A stretch of DNA of 64,000 nt from Psychrobacter sp. 1044 (GCF_904846525.1 NZ_CAJHAZ010000003.1:62001-126000), one strand, 5' to 3'. Numbered from the stretch's first letter, positions 1 through 9,636 are shown. Made by a program: numbers and translations. Notes: generated by a model not told the origin, from the letters alone.

Positions 1-1
1 A

Positions 2-244
2 GATTTTAATGATTGGAAAAAAATGTCTTGTGATAAGCTTGCTACTAGCTTGGGTATGACCGAAGCTTTTAAGCATTGTCATGGCAAACTGCTGCCAACT
101 TTCCCAGCCAAGCTTCCGGTGCTGAGCTTAGATCGTATTTATGTGCGTAATCTAAGAGTGAAAAATGCATGGGTGCATACGGGCAAACCATGGTCGACAC
201 TGTCTGATCATCTGCCACTCAGTGCGGAATTGGCACACTTATAA
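2..244 (+). CDS. Endonuclease/exonuclease/phosphatase family protein, C-terminal fragment
   Basis: Only the last 81 or so residues are in the window; the frame is open to the left edge, so this is truncated by the window and not a broken gene. Reading from base 2 gives DFNDW, the conserved GDFND metal/catalytic motif of the EEP (exonuclease III/DNase I-like) fold, then LSLDRIYVR and finally SDHLPL, the usual terminal Asp-His catalytic motif. The family hydrolyses phosphodiester bonds in nucleic acids or phospholipids; the substrate here cannot be told. An internal ATG at 23 would cut the DFND motif and is not the real start. Confidence 0.8.
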   Translation, partial: DFNDWKKMSCDKLATSLGMTEAFKHCHGKLLPTFPAKLPVLSLDRIYVRNLRVKNAWVHTGKPWSTLSDHLPLSAELAHL

Positions 245-331
245 ATGATTATTAGATAAGCTTAAGTTATTCACTAAAAATAAAATTGAATGCAAAAATA
301 AAGCAATAGATACCTATAAGGATATATAACG

Positions 332-1336
332 ATGTCTACTCTTTCTCATAACCCGCTACCAACGACCCAACATGCCGTACTCATACGTGAGTTTGGCGAA
401 CCTGAAGTGATGAGCTATCAAGAGGATGTGGCCATTCCTGTGTTAACAGACAATCAGGTACTGGTCAAAGTTGCTTACGCGGGTATCAATCCTGTCGATT
501 ACAAAACACGTCAAGGCAAAGGCTGGGGCGCTGATGCCATTCAAAAAGACAAGTTTGATAAAAATGAGCCTGCAATTTTGGGCTTTGATATGTCAGGCAC
601 TGTGGTCGATAGTCGTAGTGAGCAATTTACTATCGGTACACAGGTCGCTGCCCTGACTTTTCATGGTGGCTGTTATGCAGAGTATGTAGCAGTCGATGCT
701 GAAATGCTGGCAAAAGTACCGGATTCTGTCACGTTAGAGCAAGCAGGTGCACTGCCTTGTATCGGACAGACGGCGATACAGTTTGTAGAGTTTGCAGATA
801 TTCAAGATGGTGAGCATGTGGTGATAAACGCGCCAGCAGGCGGCGTGGGTCACTTATTGATTCAGCTGCTCATGGATAAAGTGGCTAAAAACAATATCAA
901 GGTGACCGTCATTTGCTCACCAGAAAAATATGCCAAGCTTGATGAAATAATAGATACCAATCAGCTTACAGGTTGGATTGATTATACCAAAGATGGTGAA
1001 TTCCCTGAGTTACAGGCAGATGTGCTACTGGATTTGGTCGGTAATGAAGCAGGGGTACGGGCGCTTAGCGTGCTCAAATCTGGTGGTCGCGTCAATGTGT
1101 TACCAACGATTTGGGTGGATAAACTCAAAGAGGCGGGTAGCCAGAAACAGCTAAAGGTAGCGGGTTATAAGGCGCAGCGTAGTGGTGAAGATATGGCGCG
1201 AGTTTTACAGCTCGTTGCAGATGGTAAGCTAACGCTACGTATTCAGCAAACCTATCCTTTGTCCGAAGTGGTCGCGGCTCATCATGAGCTGCAAAAAGGT
1301 GCTACTTTTGGCAAGATTGTTTTAAAAGTGAGCTAG
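332..1336 (+). CDS. NADP-dependent quinone-oxidoreductase-like (zinc-free MDR) protein
   Basis: 334 residues, start ATG with AAGGAT upstream. It belongs to the medium-chain dehydrogenase/reductase superfamily: an N-terminal GroES-like domain (AGINPVDYK around residue 51, a hallmark of the quinone oxidoreductase branch) and a Rossmann domain with the variant glycine motif NAPAGGVGHLLIQL near residue 170. The cysteine/histidine zinc ligands of alcohol dehydrogenases are not evident, so it probably reduces quinones or enals with NADPH in the cytosol. It stands alone and ends before a strong hairpin. The exact substrate is unknown. Confidence 0.8.
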   Translation: MSTLSHNPLPTTQHAVLIREFGEPEVMSYQEDVAIPVLTDNQVLVKVAYAGINPVDYKTRQGKGWGADAIQKDKFDKNEPAILGFDMSGTVVDSRSEQFTIGTQVAALTFHGGCYAEYVAVDAEMLAKVPDSVTLEQAGALPCIGQTAIQFVEFADIQDGEHVVINAPAGGVGHLLIQLLMDKVAKNNIKVTVICSPEKYAKLDEIIDTNQLTGWIDYTKDGEFPELQADVLLDLVGNEAGVRALSVLKSGGRVNVLPTIWVDKLKEAGSQKQLKVAGYKAQRSGEDMARVLQLVADGKLTLRIQQTYPLSEVVAAHHELQKGATFGKIVLKVS

Positions 1337-1405
1337 GACATGTCTTCAATCTGAAGGCATGCGACTAAGTGGGCTAAAAATGGTTAAATCTTTCTAGACT
1401 GCATC

Positions 1406-1445
1406 AAATAGCACTGTTAATATTCCGATATTAACGGTGCTATTT
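1406..1445. terminator. Bidirectional hairpin terminator
   Basis: Two 18-nt arms (1406-1423 and 1428-1445) pair with a single G-T wobble around a TCCG tetraloop, flanked by A and T runs. It lies between the convergent oxidoreductase and AlkB-like genes. Confidence 0.8.
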
Positions 1446-1529
1446 TCCTTGTTTGGCTACCGTTTAGCTCATTTTTATCACCATTTTCAAAACGAGGACG
1501 CGCTCTAGCTTATATTAAGTTACATTAAT

Positions 1530-2162
1530 TTAATGCGGTAGCACTTTTCGAAAGGTGAGGCTGATGCGCCCTGATGCGACAGTTTTGGTTTTTGTAATGG
1601 TGTGCTTCCAAAAATCCTGCGTATTGCCATGCATAACGATAAGCTGACCGGACTCAAGATATAGCTCAACTTTGACGGGCTTGTTCTTTTGTCTAATAGT
1701 TTTATGTTTAAAAACAAATTTTCGCCTAGCACCGAGCGATAAAGAAGCGATAATCGGCTGCGCGCCCAGCTCTTTTTCATCGTCGGCATGATAGCCCATG
1801 CCATCAGCACCAGAAGGATAGTGGTTAAGTAAGCAAGAATTAAAATCAACGTTGATACCAATGCTTGATAACTGCTGCTCAATATGTCGTTTTACGTGCA
1901 ACATCTGCTTTGTCCATGGAATGGCTCGACGCGTCTGTCCAGAGTAATGATAACTGACATCGTGGTCACCCATCCAGACGATTTGGCGAGTGGTAACATG
2001 TGTTTTACCAAACAACGTCACGATGTCAGACTGCCAAGGTAGCTCGGTTAGTAAATCCTCATACAGAGCGTTAGCATCATTAATAACTACCCCTAAGTCA
2101 TTGACCTGACCATCGTAAGGCAATAGGTTATCAGTCGGTGTAGGGGCAAAAAGGTCAGTCAT
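1530..2162 (-). CDS. AlkB-like 2-oxoglutarate/Fe(II) dioxygenase (DNA alkylation repair)
   Basis: About 210 residues, the size of the ALKBH2/3-type bacterial AlkB homologues. The iron-binding HxD motif is seen as YHADD (near residue 125), the distal histidine in WKHTI (near 187) and the 2-oxoglutarate arginine in RISLTFR near the C terminus. Members oxidatively remove alkyl groups such as 1-methyladenine or 3-methylcytosine from DNA or RNA. A GTG sits one codon upstream (2165); the ATG at 2162 is taken as start, but no strong Shine-Dalgarno distinguishes them. The gene is followed by the hairpin at 1406-1445 and preceded closely by an alpha/beta hydrolase on the same strand. Confidence 0.85.
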   Translation of the reverse strand: MTDLFAPTPTDNLLPYDGQVNDLGVVINDANALYEDLLTELPWQSDIVTLFGKTHVTTRQIVWMGDHDVSYHYSGQTRRAIPWTKQMLHVKRHIEQQLSSIGINVDFNSCLLNHYPSGADGMGYHADDEKELGAQPIIASLSLGARRKFVFKHKTIRQKNKPVKVELYLESGQLIVMHGNTQDFWKHTITKTKTVASGRISLTFRKVLPH

Positions 2163-2179
2163 CACTTAGACGGCTCAGC

Positions 2180-3070
2180 TTATATATGACTATGATAATG
2201 CTCATTGATAACTTGAGCACATAATTCAGGTGCTTCCATCGGCAGTAGATGACCGTAATCTAACAAAGATATGATGCTGTCATCAGGGACGAATTTTTGC
2301 CATTGTTGTCGCACTTTATGGTTGATAAACAACGTCGGCTTGCCAGTGATAAGCGTATAAGGACAGCTCAATTGCTTGAGGGCGGTATCGATATGCGGCG
2401 CGCCGAAATAGTTGGCGAGCTCTTGCTCAGGCGCAAATATCAGCGTGTAACTGCCATTGATATCTTTGGATAAACTTTGCTCTGCAAATACCCGCAAATG
2501 CGCATCACTCATGCGCCTATAAGCACGTTGAGCGCGTAAGTTCTCATAATAATCATCGATGCTTGCCCAAGTAGACTGTTTGGTTAGAGTGCTTTTAAAC
2601 GGTTCACGACTAAGCAGAAGCTTACGCGGCAATAGATTATAGAGTCGGGCTTGTGGTTTGGTAAACGTCACAGGCTCTATTAAATATAGCTGTGAAAACA
2701 GATCTGGGCGCTGGGCTGCAGCGATGGCAGTGGCAGTGGCTCCTTGCGAATGACCAATACCAACGATGGGTTTGTCTTGCGTTTTTTCTAAAAATTCAAT
2801 AAGTATCTCAGCATCCTGCTCGCGCGTAAGACGACGGCGCTGCGGCTTGTCATACCAATAGCCACGAAGCGCAAGCGAGCTGATTTTGAAGTCAGTTGCC
2901 AGCGCATTTAATAAGGGACTATAAGTACCAACGGTAAAACTATTGCCACCATAAAAGTGTGCTGGCACGCGAGAGGCAGTACTTGACTGTATCGATGGCG
3001 TAAGCTGGCTAAGGTTATAGTAGCGCGCTTGTTTTCCACTAATATTAATATTTTTTGCAAATGCTTTCAT
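2180..3070 (-). CDS. Alpha/beta-fold hydrolase
   Basis: About 296 residues. The nucleophile elbow GHSQG is visible near residue 105 and a DYGHLLPME segment near the C terminus supplies the likely catalytic histidine. The N-terminal YGGN/S strand fits an alpha/beta hydrolase without a signal peptide, so it is probably cytosolic. A GTG at 3079 opens the frame three codons earlier, but the AGGAGG at 3081-3086 is only one base from it and ten bases from the ATG at 3070, so 3070 is preferred. The AlkB-like gene lies 17 bases downstream on the same strand, suggesting co-transcription. Substrate unknown. Confidence 0.8.
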   Translation of the reverse strand: MKAFAKNINISGKQARYYNLSQLTPSIQSSTASRVPAHFYGGNSFTVGTYSPLLNALATDFKISSLALRGYWYDKPQRRRLTREQDAEILIEFLEKTQDKPIVGIGHSQGATATAIAAAQRPDLFSQLYLIEPVTFTKPQARLYNLLPRKLLLSREPFKSTLTKQSTWASIDDYYENLRAQRAYRRMSDAHLRVFAEQSLSKDINGSYTLIFAPEQELANYFGAPHIDTALKQLSCPYTLITGKPTLFINHKVRQQWQKFVPDDSIISLLDYGHLLPMEAPELCAQVINEHYHSHI

Positions 3071-3121
3071 AATGTACACACCTCCTTGTGTCTGATTTTT
3101 AATAAAAATTAAGGGTTGTAC

Positions 3122-5029
3122 TTAGCTGTCTTCACCTAAAAAACCACCACTTTGTCGGTGCCACAAGCGAGCATAAACACCGTGTAGATTTAACAATTCA
3201 TCATGGCTGCCTTGTTCGATAATTTGACCTTTATCCATGACCACCAATCGATCAAGTGCGGCAATGGTGGAGAGACGATGGGCAATCGCAATGACCGTTT
3301 TACCTGTCATAATGTCATTCAGGCTTTCGGTAATGGCAAATTCAATCTCAGAGTCAAGGGCGCTGGTCGCTTCGTCCAATAGTAAGATGGGCGCATTTTT
3401 TAGCATAACACGTGAGATGGCGATACGCTGACGTTGACCACCAGAGAGTTTGACGCCGCGCTCACCGACTTGGGTGTCAAGCCCCGTATTACCTTTATCA
3501 TCATATAAGTCTTTGATAAAGTCCCATGCTTGCGCTTGTTTGGCAGCCGTAATAATTTCTTCGTCGGTTGCATCAGGACGACCGTAAGCGATATTTTCAC
3601 GTACTGTCCGATGTAGCAAAGACGTATCTTGCGTCACCATACCTATCTGTTGGCGCAAAGACTCTTGGGTGACTTCATCAATTGCTTGTCCATCGATTAG
3701 GATTTTACCGCTATCAACATCAAAGAAGCGTAACAATAAATTAACCAAGGTAGATTTACCGGCACCTGAGCGCCCAACCAAGCCTATTTTTTCGCCGGGT
3801 TTAATGTCTAAATAAAAGTTATCGAGCAGTTTAGTCTTCGTAGTAGGCGTTGCTGATGTTTTCACTGTATCTAAGATATCGCCCTCGACAGCGTCGCTAT
3901 CATTCTCATAACTAAAATCAACATGATCAAAAACGATACGACCTTCGGTGACTTTCAAAGCGGGTGCGTTGGGCTTATCAACGATTTTTTGCGGCGCTGA
4001 TAAGGTACGCATGCCATCTTGTACGGTTCCGATACTTTCAAATAGACTGGCAGTTTGCCACATGATCCAACGCGTCAAACCGTTCAAACGTAGTGCCATG
4101 GCTGTCGCGGCAGCAATCGCACCGACACCGACCGCGCCTTGTTGCCATAAATACAAACCAATAGCCGCAGTGCCACTAACCAAAATCACACTGATTAGAT
4201 GGGTTGATACTTCTAAGTAACTGACCCAGCGCATCTGTGCATGGACGGTACCTAAAAATTGCCCCATGGCATTTTTGGCATAACTCAGCTCACGGCGTGA
4301 ATGGCTAAACAGCTTGACGGTCATGATATTGGCATAAGCATCGGTAATGCGGCCAGTCATTAAAGCACGGGCATCGGCTTGCACAATGGCAGTTTGTTTG
4401 AGCTTAGGGATAAAGTACCAAATGGTCAGCGCAACCAAGACTAGCCAAACGATAAACGGGATTAATAATAGACTGTCTAGATTAAATAAAATGACACCTG
4501 ACGTAATAAAATAAACGGTGACATACATAAACATGTCGGTGACGGTCATGACTGTATCGCGTACGGCCAGTGCGGTTTGCATTACTTTGGCTGAGACACG
4601 TCCAGAGAATTCATCTTGATAAAACTGCATCGATTGCCCAAGCATCCGCTGGTGAAAGCGCCAGCGCATTTGCATAGGAAAGACGCCTTGCAAGGTCTGA
4701 AAATGGATGAATGATGACAATGCAATCCATAGCGGACTCATGATCATGACGGCTAGCATGAGCAGTAGCATATCGCCTTTTTCTAACCACAGATTCTGCG
4801 GTGTATAGACGCCTAGCCAGTCAACAATATTCCCAATCCAAGCAAATAGCATCGCTTCATAGATGCCAATGCCCGCAGACAAAATCATAAATATCAATAG
4901 CCAGCCACGTAAACCGTTTGTACACGCCCACAAGAACTTTAGCATGCCATCACGGGGTGAAGGTAGCGGCATAGGAGTTTCAGGAAAGGCAGGGAGGCGA
5001 GTTTCAAAAAATCGAAATAGAGCATTCAT
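3122..5029 (-). CDS. ABC exporter, fused permease and ATPase (MsbA/MdlB-like)
   Basis: 635 residues, a half-transporter of the type I exporter family. Residues 1-340 hold about six membrane segments (first at roughly 40-60), residues 365-630 the nucleotide-binding domain: Walker A GRSGAGKST, signature LSGGQRQR, Walker B ILLLDEATSALD, switch histidine in AIAHRLST. A hydrophilic insert of about 25 residues, rich in Asp and Thr, separates the FDHVDFSYE strand from the Walker A half of the ATPase. It would homodimerise in the inner membrane and export a lipid, drug or peptide; the cargo cannot be inferred. It stands alone, divergent from the DMT gene. Confidence 0.85.
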   Translation of the reverse strand: MNALFRFFETRLPAFPETPMPLPSPRDGMLKFLWACTNGLRGWLLIFMILSAGIGIYEAMLFAWIGNIVDWLGVYTPQNLWLEKGDMLLLMLAVMIMSPLWIALSSFIHFQTLQGVFPMQMRWRFHQRMLGQSMQFYQDEFSGRVSAKVMQTALAVRDTVMTVTDMFMYVTVYFITSGVILFNLDSLLLIPFIVWLVLVALTIWYFIPKLKQTAIVQADARALMTGRITDAYANIMTVKLFSHSRRELSYAKNAMGQFLGTVHAQMRWVSYLEVSTHLISVILVSGTAAIGLYLWQQGAVGVGAIAAATAMALRLNGLTRWIMWQTASLFESIGTVQDGMRTLSAPQKIVDKPNAPALKVTEGRIVFDHVDFSYENDSDAVEGDILDTVKTSATPTTKTKLLDNFYLDIKPGEKIGLVGRSGAGKSTLVNLLLRFFDVDSGKILIDGQAIDEVTQESLRQQIGMVTQDTSLLHRTVRENIAYGRPDATDEEIITAAKQAQAWDFIKDLYDDKGNTGLDTQVGERGVKLSGGQRQRIAISRVMLKNAPILLLDEATSALDSEIEFAITESLNDIMTGKTVIAIAHRLSTIAALDRLVVMDKGQIIEQGSHDELLNLHGVYARLWHRQSGGFLGEDS

Positions 5030-5347
5030 AGGCAGTCATAAAACATCAATAGCAGTACGCCAAAATCAACGACATTACTCGTTATTTTGAATCTTTACTT
5101 TTGTTATTAGGATTGAGTACTATTTTAGCAAACTTCCCAATCAGACCTGCATGCTAATTGTAAATTGAAGGCTAAAGAGCTACTTGTCAGCAGTCGAATA
5201 AAAGCCAATAAATAGATTGCTGTGTAAGAAATACTTTGTTACATTCTATGGCTTTATCCTAATTGGCGGTTCGCGCTTTATCTTCAGTATATGAATGATG
5301 AGCGAATAATGTCCCCATAAAGCGGCAGTTTAATAAGGTAATAGCTC
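5030..5347. other. Divergent intergenic region
   Basis: 318 bases between the divergent ABC exporter and DMT transporter genes. It is AT-rich and should contain both promoters, but no operator, repeat or RNA gene could be supported. AAGGT at about 5335 serves as ribosome binding site for the downstream gene. Confidence 0.5.
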
Positions 5348-6196
5348 ATGATATATTTGACGATAGCGGTGCTTTGTAGTGTCGCCGTTTCAGTATTGCT
5401 AAAAGTGTTACGACAGAAAAATATAGATATACGCCAGACCATCGTCGCAGGCTATCCGGTGGCTTTTCTACTGACGTGGTTTTTGTTGAAGCCAGACGTC
5501 AGTGGCATGAATGCGCTTGGCGGTGCTTGGGCGATTATTATTGCGCTTGGCATATTGCTACCTGCGGTATTTATTATCCTTGGAAGGGCGATTGAATCTG
5601 TGGGAATGGTAGCAACCGATGCGGCTCAGCGGCTATCGTTGATTATTCCTATCGTCGCGGCTTTTTTATTGTTTGGTGAAGTGCTGACTGGCACTCGCAT
5701 ATTTGGTCTGGCGTTAGGATTTTTGGCACTTGGTGCACTGATTTATCGTCCACAGCAGGGTCACATTAGCAGACAAGTGAAGCATACACCGCTATGGTTG
5801 TTTGGCGTCTGGGCAGGCTATGGCATTATTGATATCTTGTTCAAGCAAGTTGCCAAGCAGGGCGCTGCTTTTCCTCTGACATTATTTGTCAGTTTTGGTT
5901 TAGCAGGATTATTGCTGTTTATTTATTTGCTGATTACGCGGGTGCGCTGGCAGGGGAATGCGCTCGCAGCAGGATTGTTATTAGGTGCGCTCAATATGGG
6001 CAATATTTATGCTTATGTACGTGCGCATCAAGTATTGTCCGAGTCGCCTAGCATCGTCTTTACCGGTATGAATGTCGGTGTCATTGCAGTGGCAACCTTG
6101 ATAGGGGTCGGTGTGTTTAAAGAGTCGCTTAACCGTATTAATGTATTGGGTTTATTATTAGCCATTTGCTGTGTGGCAGTGCTGTTTTTAGCATAA
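5348..6196 (+). CDS. EamA/DMT-superfamily membrane transporter
   Basis: 282 residues, almost entirely hydrophobic, with about nine to ten membrane segments in two similar halves, as in drug/metabolite transporters of the EamA or small-multidrug-like group. The first half ends with a segment rich in Gly and Leu (FLALGALIYRPQ), the second starts at about residue 148 with LWLFGVWAGYG. It would move small metabolites across the inner membrane; direction and substrate are unknown. Start ATG preceded by AAGGT. It has no operon partner. Confidence 0.8.
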   Translation: MIYLTIAVLCSVAVSVLLKVLRQKNIDIRQTIVAGYPVAFLLTWFLLKPDVSGMNALGGAWAIIIALGILLPAVFIILGRAIESVGMVATDAAQRLSLIIPIVAAFLLFGEVLTGTRIFGLALGFLALGALIYRPQQGHISRQVKHTPLWLFGVWAGYGIIDILFKQVAKQGAAFPLTLFVSFGLAGLLLFIYLLITRVRWQGNALAAGLLLGALNMGNIYAYVRAHQVLSESPSIVFTGMNVGVIAVATLIGVGVFKESLNRINVLGLLLAICCVAVLFLA

Positions 6197-6388
6197 ACGT
6201 TCAGCCTAGTGAGTTTGCTTATAGGATAGGTGATAATTATTTTATCAACGCGTTAACTTATCAGATATAGGCACAAAGAGCGTCCTATGATAAGGTTGTC
6301 TACAAACAGTAAGGCTGATATAAGCCAATAAAAAGCGATTTACTTTGTGACACTTGACCTCAACCAATAACAATAGGACGCACTCTCA

Positions 6389-7291
6389 ATGGAATATCAA
6401 AACCAATATAACAAACAGCTACAACGCATTAAAAATGGTTCAGGGTTCATCGCGGCACTGGATCAAAGTGGCGGCAGTACGCCAAAAGCGTTAGAGAATT
6501 ACGGTGTCACAGGCGATGATTATGACAACGATGAAGCCATGTTCGACCAAGTGCATGAGATGCGCGCGCGTATCATGACTTGTGAGGCTTTTGATAATGA
6601 GCGTGTGCTTGGGGCGATTTTGTTCGAAGATACTATGGAACGTGAGGTCAATGGCAAACCGACGGCCAATTATCTATGGGAAGATAAAAATATAGTACCA
6701 TTTTTAAAAGTGGATAAGGGTTTGGCTGAGCAAATGAATGGCGTCCAAGTGATGCGTCCGATGCCAAATTTAGATCTGCTACTCGATAAAGCCAAAAACT
6801 ATCCAGTATTTGGCACCAAAATGCGCTCAGTAATTTATGAGCCGAATGTCGATGGCATTGAGCTGGTCGTGCAACAGCAATTCGATGTGGCAAAACAGAT
6901 ACTCTCAAAAGGTCTGATGCCAATCGTAGAGCCTGAAGTCGATATCAACAGTAGCAAAAAGCATGAATGTGAAGTCATACTAAAGACCAGCATTTTGCAC
7001 AATCTGGATCGTTTGACTGACGACCAGCAAGTCATGCTAAAACTGACTTTGCCAGAAGAAGCGGGTTTTTACCAAGAGCTGATTGATCATCCAAAAGTAT
7101 TAAAAGTCGTGGCGTTATCGGGCGGCTACAGCCGTGGCGATGCTTGTGCTAAGCTCAAGCAAAACCCCGGTATGATTGCCAGTTTCTCACGTGCCTTTAC
7201 TGAAGGCTTAAGTAAGCAGCAAAGTGATGATGAGTTTGCTAATACTATCAACACGTCTATCGAAGAGATTTATGAGGCGTCGAAAGTTTAA
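6389..7291 (+). CDS. fda: Fructose-bisphosphate aldolase, class I
   Basis: 300 residues, the size of the compact bacterial class I aldolases (Staphylococcus type), which split fructose 1,6-bisphosphate through a lysine Schiff base without metal. Visible family motifs are GFIAALDQSGGSTPKAL at the N terminus, the EPEVDI segment near residue 190, a lysine in VMLKLTLPEE as the likely Schiff-base residue, and the phosphate-binding VALSGGYSR near 245. It acts in the cytosol in glycolysis or gluconeogenesis. TAGGAC lies upstream of the ATG. It is monocistronic, ending at a strong terminator. Confidence 0.92.
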   Translation: MEYQNQYNKQLQRIKNGSGFIAALDQSGGSTPKALENYGVTGDDYDNDEAMFDQVHEMRARIMTCEAFDNERVLGAILFEDTMEREVNGKPTANYLWEDKNIVPFLKVDKGLAEQMNGVQVMRPMPNLDLLLDKAKNYPVFGTKMRSVIYEPNVDGIELVVQQQFDVAKQILSKGLMPIVEPEVDINSSKKHECEVILKTSILHNLDRLTDDQQVMLKLTLPEEAGFYQELIDHPKVLKVVALSGGYSRGDACAKLKQNPGMIASFSRAFTEGLSKQQSDDEFANTINTSIEEIYEASKV

Positions 7292-7318
7292 AGCCTTAAA
7301 CCTTTATAATTGATTTTG

Positions 7319-7354
7319 AATCCCAGCTAACTTTAGGTTTGCTGGGATTTTTTT
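7319..7354 (+). terminator. Rho-independent terminator of fda
   Basis: Perfect 9-bp arms AATCCCAGC (7319-7327) and GCTGGGATT (7341-7349) followed by an unbroken T run to 7354. Confidence 0.9.
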
Positions 7355-7416
7355 AATGGCATTCACAGTAGATATTTATTAAACTTGTGTTTGTTTTTAT
7401 GGTTTCTGGAGAGGTT

Positions 7417-8484
7417 GTGTTTCGCTTTATTACTTTAGGATTGTTTTTATTAAGTTGGAGTGTTTCTAGTCAATCTATGGAGCCTGTAGGCTATTCAGGT
7501 ACTTGGGCAAGCGCTGCTTATTTTAATAATGCCATCGATGTTATATCAGAGACAGTTAATATCGATATTACAGATGATGCTAATAATGCTGGTTATACAG
7601 TGAGCTATAAGCTGTATAACAATCGTGAAGGGCTTCAATTCCCATTGGTTTTTGAAGTATTCGATGAATTTGGACAAAGTAATGAGTTCGAAATTACTGT
7701 TGATGGTCAATCGGTGCCTGTTGTAACGGTTACTGAAGATAATAACGGGCTTGAGACCTCTGACTTCTATATACCAGCCAATACTGGTTTAGAGCAATTC
7801 AGAGCAGATTCAAAGTATATCAATCTGGATTTGTCGTCAGGGTTGCATACTATTACAGCTACTTATGACGTCCAGCCGCATTATTATGGCAGTGATTGGA
7901 CTGGGATAAGCACTTACTCTTATTCGTTAGTGCCGATGAAGGAGAGCGTCAGTGATGATAAGCAGTTTAAAGGGTCATTTATTAAGCTAAATTTCAATGG
8001 TAGTTTAGACTATATCAGTATGGATATCGATGGCACGAAGAATACTTTACCTTCTAATAACCAATGGCATTTCAACGATAGTCTTGCGAAAGAGATTGAT
8101 TTTATTATTCAAGCACCTCTGAATCCTGTGGCAAAAGTTTTGACGGCTGTTTCGCCATTCATAACTATAAGTTTCGCGCTATTTGTATTGGGTGGACTGC
8201 ATTTGCGTATGATGAAACGTAGACAGCAAGCCCAGCCCGAAACCCTTTGGACAGTCATGCTCGTGGGTGGTTTTCTAGTGCCTCTGCTTAGCCTGATAAT
8301 TTATTACCTCTATCTACTGGTGACAGATATGATCATTGGTCAAGGCGCAACAGGAGAGAGTCGTGATTTGTTCTTTATATGGGTTTTGCCGTTAGGCTAT
8401 ATAGTAATAACACCTATTTATATGATAATTAGTTTTGTGGTTTTTATGATGGTTAAACAGACGGTTACTAAAACAGTAAAGTAA
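7417..8484 (+). CDS. Membrane-anchored protein of unknown function, tandem paralogue 1
   Basis: About 355 residues; not recognised. An N-terminal signal peptide (MFRFITLGLFLLSW...SSQS) leads a periplasmic domain of about 220 residues rich in Asp, Asn, Tyr and Ser, predicted beta. Three membrane segments follow (about 235-258, 273-297 and 312-342 counted from this start). GTG at 7417 is chosen because GGAG at 7408-7411 is correctly spaced and because it aligns with the start of the next gene; upstream GTG (7387) and ATG (7399) would spoil the signal peptide. The downstream gene is clearly homologous, with shared PLVFEVFD, EVDGQ/TVDGQ and SDWT segments. The pair probably forms an operon and a membrane complex, which is inference. 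Confidence 0.7.
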   Translation: MFRFITLGLFLLSWSVSSQSMEPVGYSGTWASAAYFNNAIDVISETVNIDITDDANNAGYTVSYKLYNNREGLQFPLVFEVFDEFGQSNEFEITVDGQSVPVVTVTEDNNGLETSDFYIPANTGLEQFRADSKYINLDLSSGLHTITATYDVQPHYYGSDWTGISTYSYSLVPMKESVSDDKQFKGSFIKLNFNGSLDYISMDIDGTKNTLPSNNQWHFNDSLAKEIDFIIQAPLNPVAKVLTAVSPFITISFALFVLGGLHLRMMKRRQQAQPETLWTVMLVGGFLVPLLSLIIYYLYLLVTDMIIGQGATGESRDLFFIWVLPLGYIVITPIYMIISFVVFMMVKQTVTKTVK

Positions 8485-8556
8485 TTATAGTTGAAGGCTG
8501 TAAATAGCTTTGTGATTCGCGAACAGCTAGCTGACGAGCCATTTGAGAGAATATTA

Positions 8557-9636
8557 ATGCGTAGGACCATTTTAGGATTGCTTTTATTAAGCCACAGTAT
8601 GTTTAGCTATGCCAATATGGCGTCTCCCATTATCGACGGTACTAATGCCAGTACGGCATATTCAAGCAAAGATATCGATATATTGTCTGAAAACATAGAT
8701 ATCAATATTGCTGAAGGTTTTAATCAAGCTGACTATGATGTCACTTACGAAATTTATAGCGCTAAAGAAGGCGATCGAATACCTTTGGTTTTTGAGGTGT
8801 TCGATAACATAGATAATGATGCAGACAAAAGCTTTATAGTCGAAGTCGATGGGCAAGCGGTACCAGTACTTATCAATTATGATTATGAAAGTCATTCAAA
8901 ATCATTGCCTGCTTATCATGATCCAGAAACGGATATGGCTGTGCCGTTCAATAATGACGCTAAATACTTTGAGATACACTTAAGCGAAGGCAATCATGTC
9001 ATTAATGTTAAATACTCTGCCTATCCTACAATAAACCGTAGTGATTGGACCAATCAATATATCTATAGCTATTCATTAAAACCTGCCAAAACTTGGAAAA
9101 GCTTTGGTGACTTGACCGTTACTTTAAAGATTGCTGATGAGTCGAAATATTTGAAGACTAATCTTGGCGAACCTTTAAGTGGGATGATAAAAGCAGATTC
9201 TAAGTGGTTTTTTGATCATCTGCCTCAAGATGTTCTTGAGATATCTTATCAACCACAACCAATGCCTCTAGCAAAGTGGTTAATTAACTTAGACTCATTA
9301 ATACTTCTGTTGTTTTTAATATGTTTGTTAGGGGGTGCTCACTATGGACTTATGTATTGGAGCCGGAAGAAAAGCCTTAAAAGAGCATGGATGGTCACAT
9401 GGTTAGGGATTCTGATAGTTCCATTTATCGTATTGATGATAGTTTTCTATAAGATTTGTCTTATAGATTGGTTACTGGGCGAGCATGCCAGCAGGTATCA
9501 TGGTTATACTATTTTTATTATTCTCTTTGGCTATCCACTGACTTTGCTTGTTTATTTAACCATCATGAAACTGTGCGACTCTTACTTCAAACGAGTTTTT
9601 CCACGAGACTCAAAAATAAACGTAAAAAAAGCTTAA
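8557..9636 (+). CDS. Membrane-anchored protein of unknown function, tandem paralogue 2
   Basis: About 359 residues, same architecture as the preceding gene: signal peptide MRRTILGLLLLSHSMFSYA, a periplasmic beta-rich domain, then three membrane segments. Shared positions include ID(I/V)(L/I)SE, IPLVFEVFD, VDGQ(A/S)VPV, YS(Y/L)SL and a Gly-Gly-X-His at the end of the first membrane segment. A TTG at 8491 opens the frame 22 codons earlier, but the ATG at 8557 starts directly at the signal peptide and aligns with paralogue 1. Only 72 bases separate the two genes. The last codons overlap the hairpin that terminates thiC on the other strand. Function unknown. Confidence 0.7.
   Translation: MRRTILGLLLLSHSMFSYANMASPIIDGTNASTAYSSKDIDILSENIDINIAEGFNQADYDVTYEIYSAKEGDRIPLVFEVFDNIDNDADKSFIVEVDGQAVPVLINYDYESHSKSLPAYHDPETDMAVPFNNDAKYFEIHLSEGNHVINVKYSAYPTINRSDWTNQYIYSYSLKPAKTWKSFGDLTVTLKIADESKYLKTNLGEPLSGMIKADSKWFFDHLPQDVLEISYQPQPMPLAKWLINLDSLILLLFLICLLGGAHYGLMYWSRKKSLKRAWMVTWLGILIVPFIVLMIVFYKICLIDWLLGEHASRYHGYTIFIILFGYPLTLLVYLTIMKLCDSYFKRVFPRDSKINVKKA

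Noticed and set aside
1-244. Start-truncated EEP protein as a pseudogene
   Set aside because: The frame is open to the window edge and the motifs read through, so truncation is due to the window.
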